Source: JAHCHG01 sp965214585 (GTDB taxonomy: Bacteria; Acidobacteriota; Blastocatellia; Pyrinomonadales; Pyrinomonadaceae). Taken from it: 64,000 nucleotides of DNA. The notes beneath the pieces were generated by a model, which was given only the letters and a program-made list of their open reading frames with translations, searched no databases and was not told where the DNA came from. The DNA lies in NCBI GenBank assembly GCA_965214585.1, contig OZ243957.1, positions 2,418,001 through 2,482,000 on the forward strand. Reading direction: 5' to 3'. How positions within the stretch are numbered: position 1 is the stretch's first letter; the number at the start of each line of letters is the position of its first letter. Made by a program: the position numbers and the translations under genes. Shown one piece after another: positions 35,223 through 43,549 of the stretch.

Positions 35223-35305
35223 GAATTTCAAGTCAAATCAATTATATTAGTTTCGTGAACGAAACTTTATATAAGTTTTAAGTTACGAAGTCAGACAAAT
35301 TCAAA

Positions 35306-35941
35306 ATGGAAGAATTAAAACAAAACATAAAAAATCTGGCTGAAATTTACTCGGCAAACCTCAAAGGCAAAATTGAGGCTCGAAAGGAAGAAATGAAAGC
35401 CGATGATAATTCTCATTATTTGATTTACAGAGTGCTTGGAATTACGGCTGAAGAAGGGCAGTTTATTGATGTATATCAAAATGCGGGACGATTTCTTTAC
35501 AAATACGCAGGTTCGTTTTTGGAAGAAGCGGCGACATTTTGTTTTAATTACAAATTTCCCGAAGGAATCAAAACGAAAGTAGAAAATACGATTGGGCAAA
35601 GACCTAAAACATTTGAAATAGACTTTTTGAATGGAAATGATGCTTTAGAAATTAAGTGGAGAGATGCGACAACCGACGGCGATCATATTACAAAGGAACA
35701 CACCAGAGTTAAAGCGATTCATTCACACGGTTATAAGCCGATTCGGGTAATGTTTTATTATCCGCAAAGAACACAAGCCATTAAAATTCAAGAAACATTG
35801 AAAACGCTTTATGCAGGCGTTGAAGGCGACTATTACGGCGGAGATGAAGCGTGGGAATTTGTCCGAAACTATACAGGAGTTGACTTAAAAGCTATTTTGA
35901 CGGAAATCGCAAACGAAAGGACACCCGAAAATGGAAATTAA
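35306..35941 (+). CDS. ApaLI-like type II restriction endonuclease
   Basis: 211 aa. The block DALEIKWRDATTDGDHITKEH, then YPQRTQAIKIQETL and YYGGDEAWEF, matches my recollection of the ApaLI family (GTGCAC cutter). DALEIKW would supply the D-ExK type catalytic acids. The gene overlaps the methyltransferase start by 11 bases, confirming a restriction-modification pair. The recognition site here is not proven; ApaLI itself recognises GTGCAC. Confidence 0.75.
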   Translation: MEELKQNIKNLAEIYSANLKGKIEARKEEMKADDNSHYLIYRVLGITAEEGQFIDVYQNAGRFLYKYAGSFLEEAATFCFNYKFPEGIKTKVENTIGQRPKTFEIDFLNGNDALEIKWRDATTDGDHITKEHTRVKAIHSHGYKPIRVMFYYPQRTQAIKIQETLKTLYAGVEGDYYGGDEAWEFVRNYTGVDLKAILTEIANERTPENGN

Positions 35942-37127
35942 TAAAATCATTCACGGACATTGCGTTGAAAAAATCAAGAAAATAGAAAGCGGTAAAATTG
36001 ACTTGATCTATTTTGATCCGCCTTTTTTTACACAACGCAAGCATACGCTTTCTAACAGAGATAATTCTAAAACTTACGAATTTAATGATAAATTTGATTC
36101 ATTAGATGAGTATTTATCATTGATTGAAAATGTTTTAATTCAATCAAAAAGAGTCTTAAAAAATACGGGAAGCGTTTTTTTGCATTGCGACAAAACAGCA
36201 TCGCACAACATCAGAATTGTTTTAGACGAAGTTTTTGGCAGAGAAAATTTTCAAAGCGAGATCGTTTGGTCATATAAACGCTGGTCAAATGCAAAAAAAG
36301 GACTTTTGAATTCGCATCAAATCATTTTCTTTTATTCAAAAACGGACGATTTCAAATTCAACACAATTTATACGGACTATTCTGCAACGACGAATCTTGA
36401 CCAAATTTTACAACAAAGAAAACGCGATAAAAACGGAAAATCCGTTTATAAACGAGATAAAAACGGCAATGCAATAATCGGCAAAGAAAAAAAAGGCGTG
36501 CCTTTATCGGATGTTTGGGAAATTCCTTATTTAAATCCCAAAGCAAAAGAGAGAACGGGTTATCCGACACAAAAACCTGTTTTGTTGTTAAACCAAATAA
36601 TCAATATTGCTACGGATGAAGGCGATTTGGTTTTAGACCCTTTTTGCGGCAGCGGAACAACTTGTGTATCTGCCAAATCATTAAATCGAAATTATATCGG
36701 AATTGATATTTCAAAAGATGCTGTTGAGTTGGCTGATTCTCGTCTGGAAGAAATGATAATTTCCGAATCAAATCTATTGAACAAAGGTCTTAGCGATTAT
36801 TTGGAAAAAACGGAAAAGGAACTTGCGATTCTTCAAAGCGTTAATGCCTTTCCGGTTCAAAGAAATTCGGGAATTGACGGTTTCTTAAAAGAACATTTTG
36901 GCGGTTTGCCTGTTCCGGTCAAAATTCAAAGCGAGTTTGAAACCGTCGAAGACGCGATAGAAAAACTGGAAAAAGCATCTGTTGGTAAAAATTACAATAT
37001 GAAAATCGTAATTCAGACGAAGGAAACCGTTATTAACAGACTTTTCGAGTTTGAAACAGATGTTGTAATACTAAAATCTCTTGAACTACAATCGAAAAAA
37101 ATGGTGAAAAATTCAGCAGCAGTCTAA
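35931..37127 (+). CDS. Type II DNA methyltransferase (amino-MTase, beta order)
   Basis: 398 aa. Motif IV is DLIYFDPPFFTQ near residue 28 (DPPF), target-recognition region in the middle (about 110-215), and motif I with the SAM-binding DPFCGSGTT near 237. This order (IV, then TRD, then I) defines group beta. The residues after motif IV fit N6-adenine or N4-cytosine modification. It protects the site cut by the linked endonuclease. The C-terminal 140 residues are helical and unassigned. Confidence 0.9.
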   Translation: MEINKIIHGHCVEKIKKIESGKIDLIYFDPPFFTQRKHTLSNRDNSKTYEFNDKFDSLDEYLSLIENVLIQSKRVLKNTGSVFLHCDKTASHNIRIVLDEVFGRENFQSEIVWSYKRWSNAKKGLLNSHQIIFFYSKTDDFKFNTIYTDYSATTNLDQILQQRKRDKNGKSVYKRDKNGNAIIGKEKKGVPLSDVWEIPYLNPKAKERTGYPTQKPVLLLNQIINIATDEGDLVLDPFCGSGTTCVSAKSLNRNYIGIDISKDAVELADSRLEEMIISESNLLNKGLSDYLEKTEKELAILQSVNAFPVQRNSGIDGFLKEHFGGLPVPVKIQSEFETVEDAIEKLEKASVGKNYNMKIVIQTKETVINRLFEFETDVVILKSLELQSKKMVKNSAAV

Positions 37128-37199
37128 TCAAGTGAGTAAAAATATTTCAAACAAAAATTGCCAATCGCTCAAGAAAGAAATCGGCGAACTGTATAGGTA

Positions 37200-37227
37200 A
37201 GATGAAGTTCCGGCTTCATCTTTTTTG
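37200..37227 (+). terminator. Rho-independent terminator after the methyltransferase
   Basis: Stem AGATGAAG (37200-37207) and CTTCATCT (37214-37221), loop TTCCGG, then six T. The region 37128-37199 holds only a doubtful 22-codon GTG frame. Confidence 0.85.
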
Positions 37228-37309
37228 TGCGAAAAAATCAATAATCTGTGAGTTTTGAGATGAAACTATTTTGCGAAAATAGTAGATTATTCAAATAATA
37301 TTCTAAAAC

Positions 37310-38464
37310 GTGAATTATAAAAATATTTTGTCGGATAAAGAAAAACTCGTAGAAATTGCTAAGGTCTTTTTTAAGTTGGGATGTATCGCGTTCGGCGGTC
37401 CGGCTTCGCATATTGCGATGATGGAGGATGAGATCGTCGAGAAGAGAAAATGGATGACGCGGGAGCATTTTCTCGATCTGATCGGGGCGACGAATCTGAT
37501 TCCAGGACCGAATTCGACGGAGATGACGATGCACTGCGGACACGAGCGAGCGGGTTTTGCGGGGCTTTTAACGGCGGGCGTATGTTTTATTTTTCCGGCG
37601 GTTATTATCACGGGCGTTTTCGCGTGGTTTTATATTGCTTACGGGGATTTGCCGCAGATCGAGCCTTTTATTTACGGCATCAGGGCGGCAGTTTTGGCGG
37701 TGATTGCTTCGGCGATTTTGAAACTCGGCAAAAAGGCTTTGAAGGGTTTTGAACTCGCGGTTCTCGGTGTTTTGGTTTTGGCGGTGAGTTTGCTCGGTGT
37801 CAATGAAATCGTCGCACTTTTGGCGGCGGGCGTTTTGGGTGCGGTTTATTTTTATTTGAAACATAAACTTTCGGCGGTTGATGCGAAAGCGTTTGTGCCG
37901 TTTTTTCTGTTTCAAGTTCCCGTTTCGACGGCGGCTTTGAAAATCTCGACGCTCAATATTTTCTGGACTTTTTTAAAAGTCGGTGCGGTTCTCTACGGCA
38001 GCGGCTACGTTTTGTTTGCATATCTCGACGCGGAACTCGTGGCAAACGGCTGGCTCACACGCGGTCAATTGATAGATGCAATCGCCGTCGGACAATTCAC
38101 GCCCGGACCGATCCTTTCAACCGCAACCTTTATCGGCTATCAGATCGGCGGAATTTACGGGGCAATCGCCGCCACTCTCGGCATCTTTCTGCCGTCATTT
38201 TTGTTCGTGCTGATCTTAAATCCGCTTGTGCCGAAAATGCGAAACTCGAAATTTCTCGGCTATTTTCTCGATTCGGTCAACGTCGCCGCCGTCGCTGTAA
38301 TGCTGGCGGTGCTTTTTGTTTTGGCAAAAGATACTTTGATAAATTGGCGAACGGTTTTAATAGCGGCGATTAGTGCGGTTTTGATGTTCGGCGTGAAGAA
38401 AATAAATGTAGTTTGGATCGTTTTGGGCGGTGCAATTCTAGGATATTTATTGAGTTTGATATAA
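37310..38464 (+). CDS. chrA: Chromate transporter ChrA (GTG start)
   Basis: 384 aa, GTG start at 37310. Two repeats of the CHR family: FFKLGCIAFGGPASHIAMME with GATNLIPGPNSTEMTMH in the first half, FLKVGAVLYGSGYVLFAYL and AVGQFTPGPILSTATFIGYQ in the second. About 10 hydrophobic helices. It exports chromate (and possibly sulfate). Long bidomain form; inner membrane. Confidence 0.92.
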   Translation: MNYKNILSDKEKLVEIAKVFFKLGCIAFGGPASHIAMMEDEIVEKRKWMTREHFLDLIGATNLIPGPNSTEMTMHCGHERAGFAGLLTAGVCFIFPAVIITGVFAWFYIAYGDLPQIEPFIYGIRAAVLAVIASAILKLGKKALKGFELAVLGVLVLAVSLLGVNEIVALLAAGVLGAVYFYLKHKLSAVDAKAFVPFFLFQVPVSTAALKISTLNIFWTFLKVGAVLYGSGYVLFAYLDAELVANGWLTRGQLIDAIAVGQFTPGPILSTATFIGYQIGGIYGAIAATLGIFLPSFLFVLILNPLVPKMRNSKFLGYFLDSVNVAAVAVMLAVLFVLAKDTLINWRTVLIAAISAVLMFGVKKINVVWIVLGGAILGYLLSLI

Positions 38465-38519
38465 ACTTTTATTAAATTCGGAGTGAAAACTATTAATAAA
38501 ATTTGCGAACGAGATTTTT

Positions 38520-39200
38520 ATGAAACACGAAAAAATTTACAAAAAAGTGCGGAAACTTATTGATGAGCGTGAGTTGGATGAAGGCAATATGGAAACGGCT
38601 CACGAAGAACTTGTCGAACTGATCGAGGAAGACGAAAATTGCGGTTGGGCTTACGGATTGCTTGCGGAAATTTATTATTGGATGGGCGAAACTGCGGATG
38701 CGGAAGACAAACTTTTTTATTACGAAAAAGGCGTGGAATGGGGCGAGCAAGGTGTTGAAGCGGAAAAAGATTCTCTGGAAGCGAATTTTTGGCTGGCGGT
38801 AAATTACGGTTCTTACGGCAATGAAAAGGGAATTATGAAAAGCCTTTCGCTGATTTCGCCGATCAAGAATTTGGCGGAAAAAGTTATCGAACTAGACGAA
38901 AGCTATTTTTACGGCGGAGCGTGGCGCGTTTTGGGCAGACTTTACAACAAAGCACCCGGATTTCCGATTTCGATTGGCGATAATAAAAAGGCTCTGGAAT
39001 GTTTGGAAAAGGCTCTCGAATTTGGTCCGAAGTTTTATTTGAATCATTTATTTATCGCCGAACTTTATATTTCGACGCGCAAGAAAGACGAAGCCCGCGA
39101 ACATCTGGAATGGATTTTAGAAGCTGAATTAAATCAAAATCACGAAATTGAAGACGAAATTTATAAGCGCGAGGCGGAAAAACTTTTGGAAAATTTGTAA
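38520..39200 (+). CDS. TPR protein, TatT-like
   Basis: 226 aa, no signal peptide seen. Helical hairpins with the segment NKAPGFPISIGDNKKALECLEKALEFGPKFYLNHLFIAELY resemble the TRAP-transporter T-component (TatT) family. No TRAP transporter genes are adjacent, so the relation to transport is unsupported. The stop TAA (39198-39200) coincides with the start of a family D repeat. Confidence 0.65.
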   Translation: MKHEKIYKKVRKLIDERELDEGNMETAHEELVELIEEDENCGWAYGLLAEIYYWMGETADAEDKLFYYEKGVEWGEQGVEAEKDSLEANFWLAVNYGSYGNEKGIMKSLSLISPIKNLAEKVIELDESYFYGGAWRVLGRLYNKAPGFPISIGDNKKALECLEKALEFGPKFYLNHLFIAELYISTRKKDEAREHLEWILEAELNQNHEIEDEIYKREAEKLLENL

Positions 39201-39390
39201 GCAGGTGAGTATATGTTTTCAAATGTAATAACTTACAAAAGAAACCTAAAATATAATTGAGATTTGATAATTTTGCTGCGTGTCAGCCTTTTAAAACTTT
39301 ATTTATCTATCAATTATCATCTATATTTTAGGTTTGAGTTTGCCGTTAAATTATCACCGATAAATCACTAAACTTTTTCTTATCTGCTTG
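39198..39390 (+). repeat. Inverted-repeat element family D, copy 2
   Basis: Left end TAAGCAGGTGAGTATATG, right end CTTATCTGCTT. Inside is an imperfect pair AACCTAAAATATAATTGAG / TATATTTTAGGTTTGAG. Its first three bases are the stop codon of the TPR gene. Confidence 0.65.
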
Positions 39391-39441
39391 ATTAAAGTGA
39401 AAGTCAGGAACGAAATTGACTTTTGTTATAAAAAATTCAAA

Positions 39442-39975
39442 ATGAATAAAATCGAGATTCCTCTTAGTAAAACGAAAATAAATTTAATAATTTTGGGTTC
39501 TGTAATGTTTGTGGCGGCAGGATTATGGATGCTGTTTTATATGGCGGATCAACAGACGCGATTTGATCCTGTATTTGTAAAAATAGTCGGGATTTTTGCC
39601 GTGTTGTTTTTTGGTGCGACGGGAATTCTCAGCTTTGTAAAATTATTTGACGGCAAACCCGGATTGACGATAGACGAAAACGGAATAATTAATAATTCAA
39701 GCGGTGTCAGCAACAATTTAATTGAATGGAATGACGTAACGGGAATCAGAACCGAACAAGTTATGTCAACGAAATTTGTGCTGATAGATGTTTCCAAACC
39801 CGAAAAATATATAGAAAGAGCAAATAAAATCAAAGGTAAAATGATGATGAGCAATCTAAAGATGTATGGAACACCGTTATCAATCGCTTCAACTTCTTTG
39901 AAATGCAGCTTTGACGAACTTGAAACATTGATAAAGACGGAATTTGATAAACACAAAGTCAAAAAAATAATTTGA
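39442..39975 (+). CDS. STM3941-type membrane protein
   Basis: 177 aa from ATG 39442. An upstream TTG at 39388 would add 18 unconserved residues. Two N-terminal transmembrane helices (about 12-35 and 45-66), then a PH-like domain (GKPGLTIDENGIINNSSGVS, IEWNDVTGIRTEQV). Matches the STM3941 family as I remember it. Function unknown. Lies 33 bp upstream of purE. Confidence 0.65.
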   Translation: MNKIEIPLSKTKINLIILGSVMFVAAGLWMLFYMADQQTRFDPVFVKIVGIFAVLFFGATGILSFVKLFDGKPGLTIDENGIINNSSGVSNNLIEWNDVTGIRTEQVMSTKFVLIDVSKPEKYIERANKIKGKMMMSNLKMYGTPLSIASTSLKCSFDELETLIKTEFDKHKVKKII

Positions 39976-40008
39976 AGATTTTGAAAAATAGTTAAAAGAG
40001 CAAACAAA

Positions 40009-40554
40009 ATGAAATCAGAAACGAAAGTCCAGAGTCCAAAGTCCAAAGTCCAAAGTCCAAAGTCCAAAGTCCAAAGTCCAATTGTTTCAATAATAATGGG
40101 CAGCACGTCGGATTGGGAAACGATGAAAAACGCCGCCGATATTTTGGGAAATTTCGGCGTGGCGCACGAAACGAAGGTCGTTTCCGCGCACCGCACGCCC
40201 GATTTGCTTTTTGAATTTGCAAAAACGGCAGAGAGTCGCGGCATCGAAGTAATAATTGCAGGCGCGGGCGGCGCGGCTCATCTGCCCGGAATGTGCGCGT
40301 CGCAAACCGTTTTGCCCGTCTTGGGCGTTCCGGTCAAAAGCCGCGCTTTGTCGGGAATAGATTCGCTGCTTTCAATCGTGCAAATGCCTTCGGGAATTCC
40401 CGTCGGCACATTGGCAATCGGCGACGCGGGCGCGAAAAATGCGGCACTTCTGGCGATTTCGATTTTGGCGAATTCTCGTCCCGAACTAAAAGAAAAATTA
40501 AAGACTTTCAGAGAAAATCAAACAAAAACTGTGTTAGAATCTTCTTTGGAGTAA
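40009..40554 (+). CDS. purE: N5-carboxyaminoimidazole ribonucleotide mutase PurE
   Basis: 181 aa. Core IVSIIMGSTSDWETM, VVSAHRTPD, IAGAGGAAHLPGM and SIVQMPSGIPVGTLAI are diagnostic of class I PurE, which converts N5-CAIR to CAIR in purine synthesis. About 27 extra N-terminal residues consist of KVQSPKS repeats encoded by seven-base units (GTCCAAA) at 40027-40082. The ORF starts at ATG 40009, AAGAG upstream weak. Because the units are 7 bp, each gain or loss shifts the frame. Other possible starts downstream fall inside the fold. Confidence 0.92.
   Translation: MKSETKVQSPKSKVQSPKSKVQSPIVSIIMGSTSDWETMKNAADILGNFGVAHETKVVSAHRTPDLLFEFAKTAESRGIEVIIAGAGGAAHLPGMCASQTVLPVLGVPVKSRALSGIDSLLSIVQMPSGIPVGTLAIGDAGAKNAALLAISILANSRPELKEKLKTFRENQTKTVLESSLE
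40027..40082 (+). repeat. Eight tandem 7-bp units (GTCCAAA) inside the purE 5' end
   Basis: GTCCAGA, six perfect GTCCAAA, then GTCCAAT. Three units equal 21 bp, giving the heptapeptide repeat KVQSPKS. Similar to short tandemly repeated repetitive sequences of cyanobacteria. Confidence 0.95.
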
Positions 40555-40560
40555 AAAATT

Positions 40561-40776
40561 ATGGAAGCACTTCGAGTTGAAAAAGTTATTCAATCAAACG
40601 GGACAATCATTCTAGAAAATTTACCGTTTGACGAAGGCGAAATTGTCGAAATAGTTATTTCAAAATCGGAATCGGAGAGCGAAAAATCGCGTTATCCTTT
40701 GCGCGGAACAACATACAAATATGAGAACCCTTTTGAACCGGCTGTTCCGTCCGAAGATTGGGAAGCGTTGAAATGA
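40561..40776 (+). CDS. VapB-type antitoxin
   Basis: 71 aa. The N-terminal VEKVIQSNGTIILENLPFDEGEIVEIVI is the beta-hairpin of the AbrB/DUF2281-type antitoxin that precedes PIN toxins. A charged C-terminal tail (EDWEALK) would wrap the toxin. Its TGA overlaps the toxin start (ATGA). It begins 6 bp after the purE stop. Confidence 0.8.
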   Translation: MEALRVEKVIQSNGTIILENLPFDEGEIVEIVISKSESESEKSRYPLRGTTYKYENPFEPAVPSEDWEALK

Positions 40777-41165
40777 TTACACTTGACACGCATATTTGGG
40801 TTTGGCACGTTCAAGGCGACAGACGGTTGACGGCTGATTATACAAAAGTTATCAATCAATATGAACCAATCGGACTCGGTATCAGCGCGATTTCGCTGTG
40901 GGAAATTGCCAAAGCCGTCGAACACGGCAAATTGTCGCTTCCGATGCCGATAAAAGACGGGTTTCAAATTGCTTTAACTTATCCGGGCATCAGAATTTTG
41001 CCGCTTACTCCGCAGATTGCCATTGAATCTACACAGCTTCCCGGCATATTTCACAAAGACCCGTCCGACCAAATAATTGTCGCAATCGTAAGAGTTTACG
41101 ACGTTCCGCTGGTTACTTACGATGCAAAAATTTTAAATTATAAGCACGTCAAACTTTTACCTTAA
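40773..41165 (+). CDS. VapC-type PIN-domain ribonuclease toxin
   Basis: 130 aa from ATG 40773, overlapping the antitoxin stop. LDTHIWVWHV at the N-terminus has the first acidic residue; ISLWEIAKAVEHGK the second; DPSDQIIVAIVRVYDVPLVTYD the third and fourth. Classic VapC, a tRNA or mRNA endonuclease. Inserted between purE and purK. Confidence 0.88.
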   Translation: MITLDTHIWVWHVQGDRRLTADYTKVINQYEPIGLGISAISLWEIAKAVEHGKLSLPMPIKDGFQIALTYPGIRILPLTPQIAIESTQLPGIFHKDPSDQIIVAIVRVYDVPLVTYDAKILNYKHVKLLP

Positions 41166-41182
41166 AAAAATGAGTTGAATTT

Positions 41183-41434
41183 ATGACTCCGAAAGAAATT
41201 TCAAAATTGATTGAAAAAGAAATCGGCGGCGATTGGTCAATTAAAAATGCACATAATTGCGATTTGAGAAGATGTCTGATTCGTCCGAAAAAAAGAAAAA
41301 TACGTTTTGGAAACAAAATTAAAAAAGTTTGGATTGTGCCGGAAGAGAATCCGCAAACGCTTGAAGGTTTCAAGATTTACTTTGATGATGAGAACAAAAA
41401 ATTCGGTTTAGGAACGTGCAAAAAAAAAACTTAG
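41183..41434 (+). CDS. Small basic hypothetical protein truncated at a miniature element
   Basis: 83 aa, not recognised, lysine-rich. TPKEISKLIEKEIGGDW and IVPEENPQTLEGFKIYFD are the clearest parts. Its end runs through a ten-A tract and the TAG stop (41432-41434) overlaps the first bases of the family A copy. The natural C-terminus may have been lost on insertion. 17 bp after the toxin stop, so it may be a third gene of the same insertion. Confidence 0.5.
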   Translation: MTPKEISKLIEKEIGGDWSIKNAHNCDLRRCLIRPKKRKIRFGNKIKKVWIVPEENPQTLEGFKIYFDDENKKFGLGTCKKKT

Positions 41435-41614
41435 AAGCTGTTTGGCATTTGTATCGCAGGCTTCCAGCCGGCAGTCTTGGTGGCATCTTGCCGCCAAATC
41501 TTTCTGTTTTTTCCGAATGTTCGAGCAAAAAACGCTCGAATTGGCGGCTGGAAGCCACCAAGACTGCCGGCAAGATGCCGGCGTTACGTTTTTTTGAGTT
41601 TCCAAACAGCTTCT
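41433..41614 (-). repeat. Miniature inverted-repeat element, family A copy 3 (reversed)
   Basis: 182 bp, termini AGAAGCTGTTTGG and CCAAACAGCTTCT, interior reversed relative to the copies at 1163 and 12324. The ORFs within it are artefacts. Confidence 0.85.
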
Positions 41615-41894
41615 TATAAAATTTGAAAAGATATAGTAAGATAAAGCTGCTTTTATAAGTTATTTTTTACCTATTTCTTAGCAAAGTATTCTGAGCCTTT
41701 TGGTTATACCTGCAATTCTCACGACACTTTTATTGCGGCTTTTAAATCAATGTAAATAATAGCTGACAAACAAAAATCTCATTGTAAATTTAACAAAATA
41801 CTCTGTAAATTATCTGCGCCGGTTTGCAGAATTTCCATCTGCGATGATCTGTGCTAATCTGTGGCTGAAAATTTCTATAAATTATAAAATCTCC
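41615..41894 (+). other. Gene-free leader before purK with ATCTGYG repeats
   Basis: About 280 bp without a gene. The end (41836-41870) contains ATCTGCGATGATCTGTG and AATCTGTGG, a short repeat like those seen elsewhere in the window. An ATG in it (41844) is in frame with purK but the reading through this repeat is unlikely to be protein. Confidence 0.4.
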
Positions 41895-43040
41895 GTGAAT
41901 AAAATTATTTTTCCAAATTCGACAATCGGCATTTTCGGCAGCGGACAACTCGGACGAATGCTCGCCATCGAAGCCCGCAAAATGGGTTATCAGGTCGCTG
42001 TGTTTTCGCCGCGCCCGAAAAATACGCCGACGGGACAAGTTGCCGATTCTGAGATTTCCGCCGATTATTTAGACTTGGACGCGGTGAGGAAATTCGCCGA
42101 AAAAGTTGACGTAATTACTTACGAATTTGAAAATGTGCCGTCAAAAACCATTGAAATTGCGGCGCGATTTACGCAGGTTCATCCGAAAGGCGAAGTTTTG
42201 CACACGACGCAGAATCGTCTGAGAGAAAAAACTTTTTTGTCGGAAAACGGTTTTCCGGTCGCCAGATTTCGGCACATAAAAACTCTCGCGGATTTGCGGA
42301 AAGCGGTTGAAGAGATCGGCGTTTCGTGCGTTTTGAAAACCGCCGGATTCGGTTACGACGGCAAAGGGCAAACGAAAATAAAATCTTTTGAGGACTGCGA
42401 AAAAGCGTTTGAAAATTTAAGCGGGAAAGAATCGGTTTTAGAAGAATTCGTCGGGTTTGAAAAAGAAGTTTCCGTCGTTGCGGCGCGGGACGCGAAAGGG
42501 AATTTCGCCGATTACGGAGTTATTGAAAACGAACACCAAAATCATATTTTGGACGTTTCATTTGCGCCCGCATTTGTTTCGCAAAAAACGCAAAAGGAAG
42601 CAATCGAAATCGCTCGCGGAATCGCTGAAAAATTTGAATATGTCGGAACTTTGTGCGTCGAATTTTTCTTAACAAAAAACGAAAAACTGATCGTCAACGA
42701 AATTGCGCCGCGTCCGCATAATTCGGGACATTTGACATTTGATGCGGCGTGCGCGACTTCGCAGTTTGAACAGCAATTGCGGGCGGTTTGCGGTTTGCCT
42801 CTCGGCTCAACGGAATTTTTTAAACCTGTCGCAATGGCGAATCTGCTCGGCGATTTATGGGAAAACGGCGAACCGAATTGGGCGAAAGTTCTGGGAAATA
42901 AAAACGTCAAACTTCATCTTTACGGCAAAAAGGAAGCAAGAAAAGGGCGAAAGATGGGACATTTGACGGCGGCGGGTGAAACGGTTGAAGAGGCGTTTGA
43001 AACTGTAAAAAATGCCAGAAAATATTTGGTCGGAAAATAG
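41895..43040 (+). CDS. purK: N5-carboxyaminoimidazole ribonucleotide synthase PurK (GTG start)
   Basis: 381 aa from GTG 41895; the upstream ATG at 41844 lies in repeat DNA. IGIFGSGQLGRMLAIEARKMGY begins the ATP-grasp enzyme; QNRLREKTFL, KTAGFGYDGKGQ, EEFVGFEKEVSVV and NEIAPRPHNSGHLTFDAA are PurK blocks. It makes N5-CAIR from AIR, ATP and bicarbonate, feeding PurE. The two genes are normally adjacent but here are 1.3 kb apart because of the VapBC module and the family A element. Confidence 0.92.
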   Translation: MNKIIFPNSTIGIFGSGQLGRMLAIEARKMGYQVAVFSPRPKNTPTGQVADSEISADYLDLDAVRKFAEKVDVITYEFENVPSKTIEIAARFTQVHPKGEVLHTTQNRLREKTFLSENGFPVARFRHIKTLADLRKAVEEIGVSCVLKTAGFGYDGKGQTKIKSFEDCEKAFENLSGKESVLEEFVGFEKEVSVVAARDAKGNFADYGVIENEHQNHILDVSFAPAFVSQKTQKEAIEIARGIAEKFEYVGTLCVEFFLTKNEKLIVNEIAPRPHNSGHLTFDAACATSQFEQQLRAVCGLPLGSTEFFKPVAMANLLGDLWENGEPNWAKVLGNKNVKLHLYGKKEARKGRKMGHLTAAGETVEEAFETVKNARKYLVGK

Positions 43041-43104
43041 ATTTGTTGAAATAACAAATTAAGTGAAACGGTTGATTTCGTAACAAAAAATCGGAGAAAT
43101 TCTT

Positions 43105-43446
43105 ATGGATATTAGCAATTGGCTTTCGCTCGTCGGCGGTTCTTTCGTTCAGCATATTCCTCACCTGCTCGTTATCGGTTTGGGTTTGGTATTTTGTTTT
43201 TTAAAGCTCAAAAATTTTCCGAAGGCAAGCCGAACGGCAATGATCGGTTTGGCGATCTTGTTCATTATAAATCTGATCGGCATTTTCCTGCCCGCAATTT
43301 TCGTGCAGATTTCCTATTCATTTCGGGATGATATTTCAACCGTCGGCATAATCAATTTTGCAGTCGGTTTTATCTTTTCACTAATCGGCGCAGTCGGGTT
43401 GGCGTTGGTAATTTACGCCGTTTGGCTCGGCAGAGATGATGGCTGA
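43105..43446 (+). CDS. Small multi-pass membrane protein of unknown function
   Basis: 113 aa with three hydrophobic helices (about 15-38, 46-70, 82-107), ends YAVWLGRDDG. No family recognised. It lies 64 bp after purK on the same strand and before the BNR-repeat gene; no evidence of a shared function. Translation could start at ATG 43105. Confidence 0.55.
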   Translation: MDISNWLSLVGGSFVQHIPHLLVIGLGLVFCFLKLKNFPKASRTAMIGLAILFIINLIGIFLPAIFVQISYSFRDDISTVGIINFAVGFIFSLIGAVGLALVIYAVWLGRDDG

Positions 43447-43549
43447 TTTTTGAGCCGAAAATAAATGCGCGGTTTTTACTGACAAAATTACTGTGCTAAA
43501 GTTTTACAATAAGCTAAAAAATTTCAAAAATTCCATTGGAGAAACCTGA

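Noticed and set aside
37132..37200. 22-codon GTG frame after the methyltransferase
   Set aside because: No ribosome-binding site seen, too short to assess, and it ends in the terminator stem.
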